This document shows positions 47,001-59,000 of a stretch of 64,000 nt of DNA, in pieces. The notes below the pieces were generated by a model that saw nothing but the letters and a program-made list of their open reading frames with translations, had not been told where the DNA came from and did no database searches. The position numbers were made by a program, and so were the translations under genes. How positions within the stretch are numbered: the stretch's first letter is position 1; every line of letters starts with the position of its first letter. Origin of the DNA: Rhynochetos jubatus (Eukaryota; Chordata; Aves; Eurypygiformes; Rhynochetidae); assembly GCA_027574665.1 (NCBI GenBank), contig CM050664.1, positions 20,514,774-20,578,773 on the forward strand, given 5' to 3'.

Positions 47001-50000
47001 TAGGGTTAGGGTCCGGAGAACCAGAAAGCCCACAGCTCCAGGGATAATTGGGATTGCAAAGGCCTGCCAAGAGGAGCACGACACTGCACAGACATGGCTC
47101 CTTCCCCTGCTTTCCTAGCCAGAACCCGGGGGGGGCCGTGGCCGGAAACCGCGGTCGGCAACTTCTAGGGTTAGGGTTAGGGTTAGGGTCCGGAGAACCA
47201 GAAAGCCCACAGCTCCAGGGATAATTGGGATTGCAAAGGCCTGCCAAGAGGAGCACGACACTGCACAGACATGGCTCCTTCCCCTGCTTTCCTAGCCAGA
47301 ACCCGGGGGGGGCCGTGGCCGGAAACCGCGGTCGGCAACTTCTAGGGTTAGGGTTAGGGTTAGGGTCCGGAGAACCAGAAAGCCCACAGCTCCAGGGATA
47401 ATTGGGATTGCAAAGGCCTGCCAAGAGGAGCACGACACTGCACAGACATGGCTCCTTCCCCAGCTTTCCTAGCCAGAACCCAGGGGGGGCCATGCCCAGA
47501 AACCGCGGTCGGCAACTTCTAGGGTTAGGGTTAGGGTTAGGGTCCGGAGAACCAGAAAGCCCACAGCTCCAGGGATAATTGGGATTGCAAAGGCCTGCCA
47601 AGAGGAGCACGACACTGCACAGACATGGCTCCTTCCCCTGCTTTCCTAGCCAGAACCCGGGGGGGGCCGTGGCCGGAAACCGCGGTCGGCAACTTCTAGG
47701 GTTAGGGTTAGGGTTAGGGTCCGGAGAACCAGAAAGCCCACAGCTCCAGGGATAATTGGGATTGCAAAGGCCTGCCAAGAGGAGCACGACACTGCACAGA
47801 CATGGCTCCTTCCCCTGCTTTCCTAGCCAGAACCCAGGGGGGGCCATGCCCAGAAACCGCGGTCGGCAACTTCTAGGGTTAGGGTTAGGGTTAGGGTCCG
47901 GAGAACCAGAAAGCCCACAGCTCCAGGGATAATTGGGATTGCAAAGGCCTGCCAAGAGGAGCACGACACTGCACAGACATGGCTCCTTCCCCTGCTTTCC
48001 TAGCCAGAACCCAGGGGGGGCCGTGGCCGGAAACCGCGGTCGGCAACTTCTAGGGTTAGGGTTAGGGTTAGGGTCCGGAGAACCAGAAAGCCCACAGCTC
48101 CAGGGATAATTGGGATTGCAAAGGCCTGCCAAGAGGAGCACGACACTGCACAGACATGGCTCCTTCCCCTGCTTTCCTAGCCAGAACCCGGGGGGGGCCG
48201 TGGCCGGAAACCGCGGTCGGCAACTTCTAGGGTTAGGGTTAGGGTTAGGGTCCGGAGAACCAGAAAGCCCACAGCTCCAGGGATAATTGGGATTGCAAAG
48301 GCCTGCCAAGAGGAGCACGACACTGCACAGACATGGCTCCTTCCCCTGCTTTCCTAGCCAGAACCCAGGGGGGGCCGTGGCCGGAAACCGCGGTCGGCAA
48401 CTTCTAGGGTTAGGGTTAGGGTTAGGGTCCGGAGAACCAGAAAGCCCACAGCTCCAGGGATAATTGGGATTGCAAAGGCCTGCCAAGAGGAGCACGACAC
48501 TGCACAGACATGGCTCCTTCCCCTGCTTTCCTAGCCAGAACCCGGGGGGGGCCGTGGCCGGAAACCGCGGTCGGCAACTTCTAGGGTTAGGGTTAGGGTT
48601 AGGGTCCGGAGAACCAGAAAGCCCACAGCTCCAGGGATAATTGGGATTGCAAAGGCCTGCCAAGAGGAGCACGACACTGCACCGACATGGCTCCTTCCCC
48701 AGCTTTCCTAGCCAGAACCCGGGTGGGGCCGTGGCCGGAAACCGCAGTCGGCAACTTCTAGGGTTAGGGTTAGGGTTAGGGTCCGGAGAACCAGAAAGCC
48801 CACAGCTCCAGGGATAATTGGGATTGCAAAGGCCTGCCAAGAGGAGCACGACACTGCACAGACATGGCTCCTTCCCCAGCTTTCCTAGCCAGAACCCAGG
48901 GGGGGCCGTGGCCGGAAACCGCGGTCGGCAACTTCTAGGGTTAGGGTTAGGGTTAGGGTCCGGAGAACCAGAAAGCCCACAGCTCCAGGGATAATTGGGA
49001 TTGCAAAGGCCTGCCAAGAGGAGCACGACACTGCACAGACATGGCTCCTTCCCCTGCTTTCCTAGCCAGAACCCGGGGGGGGGCGTGGCCGGAAACCGCG
49101 GTCGGCAACTTCTAGGGTTAGGGTTAGGGTTAGGGTCCGGAGAACCAGAAAGCCCACAGCTCCAGGGATAATTGGGATTGCAAAGGCCTGCCAAGAGGAG
49201 CACGACACTGCACCGACATGGCTCCTTCCCCTGCTTTCCTAGCCAGAACCCGGGGGGGGCAGTGGCCGGAAACCGCGGTCGGCAACTTCTAGGGTTAGGG
49301 TTAGGGTTAGGGTCCGGAGAACCAGAAAGCCCACAGCTCCAGGGATAATTGGGATTGCAAAGGCCTGCCAAGAGGAGCGCGACACTGCACAGACATGGCT
49401 CCTTCCCCAGCTTTCCTAGCCAGAACCCAGGGGGGGCCGTGGCCGGAAACCACGGTCGGCAACTTCTAGGGTTAGGGTTAGGGTTAGGGTCCGGAGAACC
49501 AGAAAGCCCACAGCTCCAGGGATAATTGGGATTGCAAAGGCCTGCCAAGAGGAGCACGACACTGCACAGACATGGCTCCTTCTCCTGCTTTCCTAGCCAG
49601 AACCCAGGGGGGGCCATGCCCAGAAACCGCGGTCGGCAACTTCTAGGGTTAGGGTTAGGGTTAGGGTCCGGAGAACCAGAAAGCCCACAGCTCCAGGGAT
49701 AATTGGGATTGCAAAGGCCTGCCAAGAGGAGCACGACACTGCACAGACATGGCTCCTTCCCCTGCTTTCCTAGCCAGAACCCAGGGGGGGCCGTGGCCGG
49801 AAACCGCGGTCGGCAACTTCTAGGGTTAGGGTTAGGGTTAGGGTCCGGAGAACCAGAAAGCCCACAGCTCCAGGGATAATTGGGATTGCAAAGGCCTGCC
49901 AAGAGGAGCACGACACTGCACAGACATGGCTCCTTCCCCAGCTTTCCTAGCCAGAACCCAGGGGGGGCCGTGGCCGGAAACCACGGTCGGCAACTTCTAG

Positions 50001-53000
50001 GGTTAGGGTTAGGGTTAGGGTCCGGAGAACCAGAAAGCCCACAGCTCCAGGGATAATTGGGATTGCAAAGGCCTGCCAAGAGGAGCACGACACTGCACAG
50101 ACATGGCTCCTTCCCCTGCTTTCCTAGCCAGAACCCAGGGGGGGCCGTGCCCAGAAACCGCGGTCGGCAACTTCTAGGGTTAGGGTTAGGGTCCGGAGAA
50201 CCAGAAAGCCCACAGCTCCAGGGATAATTGGGATTGCAAAGGCCTGCCAAGAGGAGCACGACACTGCACAGACATGGCTCCTTCCCCAGCTTTCCTAGCC
50301 AGAACCCAGGGGGGGCCGTGGCCGGAAACCACGGTCGGCAACTTCTAGGGTTAGGGTTAGGGTTAGGGTCCGGAGAACCAGAAAGCCCACAGCTCCAGGG
50401 ATAATTGGGATTGCAAAGGCCTGCCAAGAGGAGCACGACACTGCACAGACATGGCTCCTTCCCCTGCTTTCCTAGCCAGAACCCAGGGGGGGCCATGCCC
50501 AGAAACCGCGGTCGGCAACTTCTAGGGTTAGGGTTAGGGTTAGGGTCCGGAGAACCAGAAAGCCCACAGCTCCAGGGATAATTGGGATTGCAAAGGCCTG
50601 CCAAGAGGAGCACGACACTGCACAGACATGGCTCCTTCCCCTGCTTTCCTAGCCAGAACCCAGGAGGGGCCGTGGCCGGAAACCGCGGTTGGCAACTTCT
50701 AGGGTTAGGGTTAGGGTTAGGGTCCGGAGAACCAGAAAGCCCACAGCTCCAGGGATAATTGGGATTGCAAAGGCCTGCCAAGAGGAGCACGACACTGCAC
50801 AGACATGGCTCCTTCCCCTGCTTTCCTAGCCAGAACCCAGGGGGGGCCGTGGCCGGAAACCGCGGTTGGCAACTTCTAGGGTTAGGGTTAGGGTTAGGGT
50901 CCGGAGAACCAGAAAGCCCACAGCTCCAGGGATAATTGGGATTGCAAAGGCCTGCCAAGAGGAGCACGACACTGCACAGACATGGCTCCTTCCCCTGCTT
51001 TCCTAGCCAGAACCCGGGGGGGGCCGTGGCCGGAAACCGCGGTCGGCAACTTCTAGGGTTAGGGTTAGGGTTAGGGTCCGGAGAACCAGAAAGCCCACAG
51101 CTCCAGGGATAATTGGGATTGCAAAGGCCTGCCAAGAGGAGCACGACACTGCACAGACATGGCTCCTTCCCCAGCTTTCCTAGCCAGAACCCAGGGGGGG
51201 CCATGCCCAGAAACCGCGGTCGGCAACTTCTAGGGTTAGGGTTAGGGTTAGGGTCCGGAGAACCAGAAAGCCCACAGCTCCAGGGATAATTGGGATTGCA
51301 AAGGCCTGCCAAGAGGAGCACGACACTGCACAGACATGGCTCCTTCCCCTGCTTTCCTAGCCAGAACCCGGGGGGGGCCGTGGCCGGAAACCGCGGTCGG
51401 CAACTTCTAGGGTTAGGGTTAGGGTTAGGGTCCGGAGAACCAGAAAGCCCACAGCTCCAGGGATAATTGGGATTGCAAAGGCCTGCCAAGAGGAGCACGA
51501 CACTGCACAGACATGGCTCCTTCCCCTGCTTTCCTAGCCAGAACCCGGGGGGGGCCGTGGCCGGAAACCGCGGTCGGCAACTTCTAGGGTTAGGGTTAGG
51601 GTTAGGGTCCGGAGAACCAGAAAGCCCACAGCTCCAGGGATAATTGGGATTGCAAAGGCCTGCCAAGAGGAGCACGACACTGCACCGACATGGCTCCTTC
51701 CCCAGCTTTCCTAGCCAGAACCCGGGGGGGGCCGTGGCCGGAAACCGCGGTCGGCAACTTCTAGGGTTAGGGTTAGGGTTAGGGTCCGGAGAACCAGAAA
51801 GCCCACAGCTCCAGGGATAATTGGGATTGCAAAGGCCTGCCAAGAGGAGCACGACACTGCACAGACATGGCTCCTTCCCCTGCTTTCCTAGCCAGAACCC
51901 AGGGGGGGCCGTGCCCAGAAACCGCGGTCGGCAACTTCTAGGGTTAGGGTTAGGGTTAGGGTCCGGAGAACCAGAAAGCCCACAGCTCCAGGGATAATTG
52001 GGATTGCAAAGGCCTGCCAAGAGGAGCACGACACTGCACAGACATGGCTCCTTCCCCTGCTTTCCTAGCCAGAACCCGGGGGGGGCCGTGGCCGGAAACC
52101 GCGGTCGGCAACTTCTAGGGTTAGGGTTAGGGTTAGGGTCCGGAGAACCAGAAAGCCCACAGCTCCAGGGATAATTGGGATTGCAAAGGCCTGCCAAGAG
52201 GAGCACGACACTGCACAGACATGGCTCCTTCCCCTGCTTTCCTAGCCAGAACCCGGGGGGGGCCGTGGCCGGAAACCGCGGTCGGCAACTTCTAGGGTTA
52301 GGGTTAGGGTTAGGGTCCGGAGAACCAGAAAGCCCACAGCTCCAGGGATAATTGGGATTGCAAAGGCCTGCCAAGAGGAGCACGACACTGCACAGACATG
52401 GCTCCTTCCCCAGCTTTCCTAGCCAGAACCCGGGGGGGGCCGTGGCCGGAAACCACGGTCGGCAACTTCTAGGGTTAGGGTTAGGGTTAGGGTCCGGAGA
52501 ACCAGAAAGCCCACAGCTCCAGGGATAATTGGGATTGCAAAGGCCTGCCAAGAGGAGCACGACACTGCACAGACATGGCTCCTTCCCCTGCTTTCCTAGC
52601 CAGAACCCAGGGGGGGCCATGCCCAGAAACCGCGGTCGGCAACTTCTAGGGTTAGGGTTAGGGTTAGGGTCCGGAGAACCAGAAAGCCCACAGCTCCAGG
52701 GATAATTGGGATTGCAAAGGCCTGCCAAGAGGAGCACGACACTGCACAGACATGGCTCCTTCCCCTGCTTTCCTAGCCAGAACCCAGGAGGGGCCGTGGC
52801 CGGAAACCGCGGTTGGCAACTTCTAGGGTTAGGGTTAGGGTTAGGGTCCGGAGAACCAGAAAGCCCACAGCTCCAGGGATAATTGGGATTGCAAAGGCCT
52901 GCCAAGAGGAGCACGACACTGCACAGACATGGCTCCTTCCCCTGCTTTCCTAGCCAGAACCCAGGGGGGGCCGTGGCCGGAAACCGCGGTCGGCAACTTC

Positions 53001-56000
53001 TAGGGTTAGGGTTAGGGTTAGGGTCCGGAGAACCAGAAAGCCCACAGCTCCAGGGATAATTGGGATTGCAAAGGCCTGCCAAGAGGAGCACGACACTGCA
53101 CAGACATGGCTCCTTCCCCTGCTTTCCTAGCCAGAACCCGGGGGGGGCCGTGGCCGGAAACCGCGGTCGGCAACTTCTAGGGTTAGGGTTAGGGTTAGGG
53201 TCCGGAGAACCAGAAAGCCCACAGCTCCAGGGATAATTGGGATTGCAAAGGCCTGCCAAGAGGAGCACGACACTGCACAGACATGGCTCCTTCCCCAGCT
53301 TTCCTAGCCAGAACCCAGGGGGGGCCATGCCCAGAAACCGCGGTCGGCAACTTCTAGGGTTAGGGTTAGGGTTAGGGTCCGGAGAACCAGAAAGCCCACA
53401 GCTCCAGGGATAATTGGGATTGCAAAGGCCTGCCAAGAGGAGCACGACACTGCACAGACATGGCTCCTTCCCCTGCTTTCCTAGCCAGAACCCGGGGGGG
53501 GCCGTGGCCGGAAACCGCGGTCGGCAACTTCTAGGGTTAGGGTTAGGGTTAGGGTCCGGAGAACCAGAAAGCCCACAGCTCCAGGGATAATTGGGATTGC
53601 AAAGGCCTGCCAAGAGGAGCACGACACTGCACAGACATGGCTCCTTCCCCTGCTTTCCTAGCCAGAACCCAGGGGGGGCCATGCCCAGAAACCGCGGTCG
53701 GCAACTTCTAGGGTTAGGGTTAGGGTTAGGGTCCGGAGAACCAGAAAGCCCACAGCTCCAGGGATAATTGGGATTGCAAAGGCCTGCCAAGAGGAGCACG
53801 ACACTGCACAGACATGGCTCCTTCCCCTGCTTTCCTAGCCAGAACCCGGGGGGGGCCGTGGCCGGAAACCGCGGTCGGCAACTTCTAGGGTTAGGGTTAG
53901 GGTTAGGGTCCGGAGAACCAGAAAGCCCACAGCTCCAGGGATAATTGGGATTGCAAAGGCCTGCCAAGAGGAGCACGACACTGCACAGACATGGCTCCTT
54001 CCCCTGCTTTCCTAGCCAGAACCCGGGGGGGGCCGTGGCCGGAAACCGCGGTCGGCAACTTCTAGGGTTAGGGTTAGGGTTAGGGTCCGGAGAACCAGAA
54101 AGCCCACAGCTCCAGGGATAATTGGGATTGCAAAGGCCTGCCAAGAGGAGCACGACACTGCACAGACATGGCTCCTTCCCCTGCTTTCCTAGCCAGAACC
54201 CGGGGGGGGCCGTGGCCGGAAACCGCGGTCGGCAACTTCTAGGGTTAGGGTTAGGGTTAGGGTCCGGAGAACCAGAAAGCCCACAGCTCCAGGGATAATT
54301 GGGATTGCAAAGGCCTGCCAAGAGGAGCACGACACTGCACCGACATTGCTCCTTCCCCAGCTTTCCTAGCCAGAACCCGGGGGGGGCCGTGGCCGGAAAC
54401 CGCGGTCGGCAACTTCTAGGGTTAGGGTTAGGGTTAGGGTCCGGAGAACCAGAAAGCCCACAGCTCCAGGGATAATTGGGATTGCAAAGGCCTGCCAAGA
54501 GGAGCACGACACTGCACAGACATGGCTCCTTCCCCAGCTTTCCTAGCCAGAACCCAGGGGGGGCCGTGGCCGGAAACCACGGTCGGCAACTTCTAGGGTT
54601 AGGGTTAGGGTTAGGGTCCGGAGAACCAGAAAGCCCACAGCTCCAGGGATAATTGGGATTGCAAAGGCCTGCCAAGAGGAGCACGACACTGCACAGACAT
54701 GGCTCCTTCCCCTGCTTTCCTAGCCAGAACCCAGGGGGGGCCATGCCCAGAAACCGCGGTCGGCAACTTCTAGGGTTAGGGTTAGGGTTAGGGTCCGGAG
54801 AACCAGAAAGCCCACAGCTCCAGGGATAATTGGGATTGCAAAGGCCTGCCAAGAGGAGCACGACACTGCACAGACATGGCTCCTTCCCCTGCTTTCCTAG
54901 CCAGAACCCAGGGGGGGCCGTGGCCGGAAACCGCGGTCGGCAACTTCTAGGGTTAGGGTTAGGGTTAGGGTCCGGAGAACCAGAAAGCCCACAGCTCCAG
55001 GGATAATTGGGATTGCAAAGGCCTGCCAAGAGGAGCACGACACTGCACAGACATGGCTCCTTCCCCAGCTTTCCTAGCCAGAACCCGGGGGGGGCCGTGG
55101 CCGGAAACCACGGTCGGCAACTTCTAGGGTTAGGGTTAGGGTTAGGGTCCGGAGAACCAGAAAGCCCACAGCTCCAGGGATAATTGGGATTGCAAAGGCC
55201 TGCCAAGAGGAGCACGACACTGCACAGACATGGCTCCTTCCCCAGCTTTCCTAGCCAGAACCCAGGGGGGGCCGTGGCCGGAAACCGCGGTCGGCAACTT
55301 CTAGGGTTAGGGTTAGGGTTAGGGTCCGGAGAACCAGAAAGCCCACAGCTCCAGGGATAATTGGGATTGCAAAGGCCTGCCAAGAGGAGCACGACACTGC
55401 ACAGACATGGCTCCTTCCCCTGCTTTCCTAGCCAGAACCCGGGGGGGGCCGTGGCCGGAAACCGCGGTCGGCAACTTCTAGGGTTAGGGTTAGGGTTAGG
55501 GTCCGGAGAACCAGAAAGCCCACAGCTCCAGGGATAATTGGGATTGCAAAGGCCTGCCAAGAGGAGCACGACACTGCACAGACATGGCTCCTTCCCCTGC
55601 TTTCCTAGCCAGAACCCAGGGGGGGCCGTGGCCGGAAACCACGGTCGGCAACTTCTAGGGTTAGGGTTAGGGTTAGGGTCCGGAGAACCAGAAAGCCCAC
55701 AGCTCCAGGGATAATTGGGATTGCAAAGGCCTGCCAAGAGGAGCACGACACTGCACAGACATGGCTCCTTCCCCTGCTTTCCTAGCCAGAACCCAGGGGG
55801 GGCCATGCCCAGAAACCGCGGTCGGCAACTTCTAGGGTTAGGGTTAGGGTTAGGGTCCGGAGAACCAGAAAGCCCACAGCTCCAGGGATAATTGGGATTG
55901 CAAAGGCCTGCCAAGAGGAGCACGACACTGCACAGACATGGCTCCTTCCCCTGCTTTCCTAGCCAGAACCCAGGAGGGGCCGTGGCCGGAAACCGCGGTT

Positions 56001-59000
56001 GGCAACTTCTAGGGTTAGGGTTAGGGTTAGGGTCCGGAGAACCAGAAAGCCCACAGCTCCAGGGATAATTGGGATTGCAAAGGCCTGCCAAGAGGAGCAC
56101 GACACTGCACAGACATGGCTCCTTCCCCTGCTTTCCTAGCCAGAACCCGGGGGGGGCCGTGGCCGGAAACCGCGGTCGGCAACTTCTAGGGTTAGGGTTA
56201 GGGTTAGGGTCCGGAGAACCAGAAAGCCCACAGCTCCAGGGATAATTGGGATTGCAAAGGCCTGCCAAGAGGAGCACGACACTGCACAGACATGGCTCCT
56301 TCCCCTGCTTTCCTAGCCAGAACCCAGGGGGGGCCATGCCCAGAAACCGCGGTCGGCAACTTCTAGGGTTAGGGTTAGGGTTAGGGTCCGGAGAACCAGA
56401 AAGCCCACAGCTCCAGGGATAATTGGGATTGCAAAGGCCTGCCAAGAGGAGCACGACACTGCACAGACATGGCTCCTTCCCCTGCTTTCCTAGCCAGAAC
56501 CCGGGGGGGGCCGTGGCCGGAAACCGCGGTCGGCAACTTCTAGGGTTAGGGTTAGGGTTAGGGTCCGGAGAACCAGAAAGCCCACAGCTCCAGGGATAAT
56601 TGGGATTGCAAAGGCCTGCCAAGAGGAGCACGACACTGCACAGACATGGCTCCTTCCCCTGCTTTCCTAGCCAGAACCCAGGGGGGGCCGTGGCCGGAAA
56701 CCGCGGTCGGCAACTTCTAGGGTTAGGGTTAGGGTTAGGGTCCGGAGAACCAGAAAGCCCACAGCTCCAGGGATAATTGGGATTGCAAAGGCCTGCCAAG
56801 AGGAGCACGACACTGCACAGACATGGCTCCTTCCCCTGCTTTCCTAGCCAGAACCCGGGGGGGGCCGTGGCCGGAAACCGCGGTCGGCAACTTCTAGGGT
56901 TAGGGTTAGGGTTAGGGTCCGGAGAACCAGAAAGCCCACAGCTCCAGGGATAATTGGGATTGCAAAGGCCTGCCAAGAGGAGCACGACACTGCACCGACA
57001 TTGCTCCTTCCCCAGCTTTCCTAGCCAGAACCCGGGGGGGGCCGTGGCCGGAAACCGCGGTCGGCAACTTCTAGGGTTAGGGTTAGGGTTAGGGTCCGGA
57101 GAACCAGAAAGCCCACAGCTCCAGGGATAATTGGGATTGCAAAGGCCTGCCAAGAGGAGCACGACACTGCACAGACATGGCTCCTTCCCCAGCTTTCCTA
57201 GCCAGAACCCAGGGGGGGCCGTGGCCGGAAACCGCGGTCGGCAACTTCTAGGGTTAGGGTTAGGGTTAGGGTCCGGAGAACCAGAAAGCCCACAGCTCCA
57301 GGGATAATTGGGATTGCAAAGGCCTGCCAAGAGGAGCACGACACTGCACAGACATGGCTCCTTCCCCTGCTTTCCTAGCCAGAACCCGGGGGGGGGCGTG
57401 GCCGGAAACCGCGGTCGGCAACTTCTAGGGTTAGGGTTAGGGTTAGGGTCCGGAGAACCAGAAAGCCCACAGCTCCAGGGATAATTGGGATTGCAAAGGC
57501 CTGCCAAGAGGAGCACGACACTGCACCGACATGGCTCCTTCCCCTGCTTTCCTAGCCAGAACCCGGGGGGGGCAGTGGCCGGAAACCGCGGTCGGCAACT
57601 TCTAGGGTTAGGGTTAGGGTTAGGGTCCGGAGAACCAGAAAGCCCACAGCTCCAGGGATAATTGGGATTGCAAAGGCCTGCCAAGAGGAGCACGACACTG
57701 CACAGACATGGCTCCTTCCCCAGCTTTCCTAGCCAGAACCCAGGGGGGGCCGTGGCCGGAAACCACGGTCGGCAACTTCTAGGGTTAGGGTTAGGGTTAG
57801 GGTCCGGAGAACCAGAAAGCCCACAGCTCCAGGGATAATTGGGATTGCAAAGGCCTGCCAAGAGGAGCACGACACTGCACAGACATGGCTCCTTCCCCTG
57901 CTTTCCTAGCCAGAACCCAGGGGGGGCCATGCCCAGAAACCGCGGTCGGCAACTTCTAGGGTTAGGGTTAGGGTTAGGGTCCGGAGAACCAGAAAGCCCA
58001 CAGCTCCAGGGATAATTGGGATTGCAAAGGCCTGCCAAGAGGAGCACGACACTGCACAGACATGGCTCCTTCCCCTGCTTTCCTAGCCAGAACCCAGGGG
58101 GGGCCGTGGCCGGAAACCGCGGTCGGCAACTTCTAGGGTTAGGGTTAGGGTTAGGGTCCGGAGAACCAGAAAGCCCACAGCTCCAGGGATAATTGGGATT
58201 GCAAAGGCCTGCCAAGAGGAGCACGACACTGCACAGACATGGCTCCTTCCCCAGCTTTCCTAGCCAGAACCCGGGGGGGGCCGTGGCCGGAAACCACGGT
58301 CGGCAACTTCTAGGGTTAGGGTTAGGGTTAGGGTCCGGAGAACCAGAAAGCCCACAGCTCCAGGGATAATTGGGATTGCAAAGGCCTGCCAAGAGGAGCA
58401 CGACACTGCACAGACATGGCTCCTTCCCCAGCTTTCCTAGCCAGAACCCAGGGGGGGCCGTGGCCGGAAACCGCGGTCGGCAACTTCTAGGGTTAGGGTT
58501 AGGGTTAGGGTCCGGAGAACCAGAAAGCCCACAGCTCCAGGGATAATTGGGATTGCAAAGGCCTGCCAAGAGGAGCACGACACTGCACAGACATGGCTCC
58601 TTCCCCTGCTTTCCTAGCCAGAACCCGGGGGGGGCCGTGGCCGGAAACCGCGGTCGGCAACTTCTAGGGTTAGGGTTAGGGTTAGGGTCCGGAGAACCAG
58701 AAAGCCCACAGCTCCAGGGATAATTGGGATTGCAAAGGCCTGCCAAGAGGAGCACGACACTGCACAGACATGGCTCCTTCCCCTGCTTTCCTAGCCAGAA
58801 CCCAGGGGGGGCCGTGGCCGGAAACCACGGTCGGCAACTTCTAGGGTTAGGGTTAGGGTTAGGGTCCGGAGAACCAGAAAGCCCACAGCTCCAGGGATAA
58901 TTGGGATTGCAAAGGCCTGCCAAGAGGAGCACGACACTGCACAGACATGGCTCCTTCCCCTGCTTTCCTAGCCAGAACCCAGGGGGGGCCATGCCCAGAA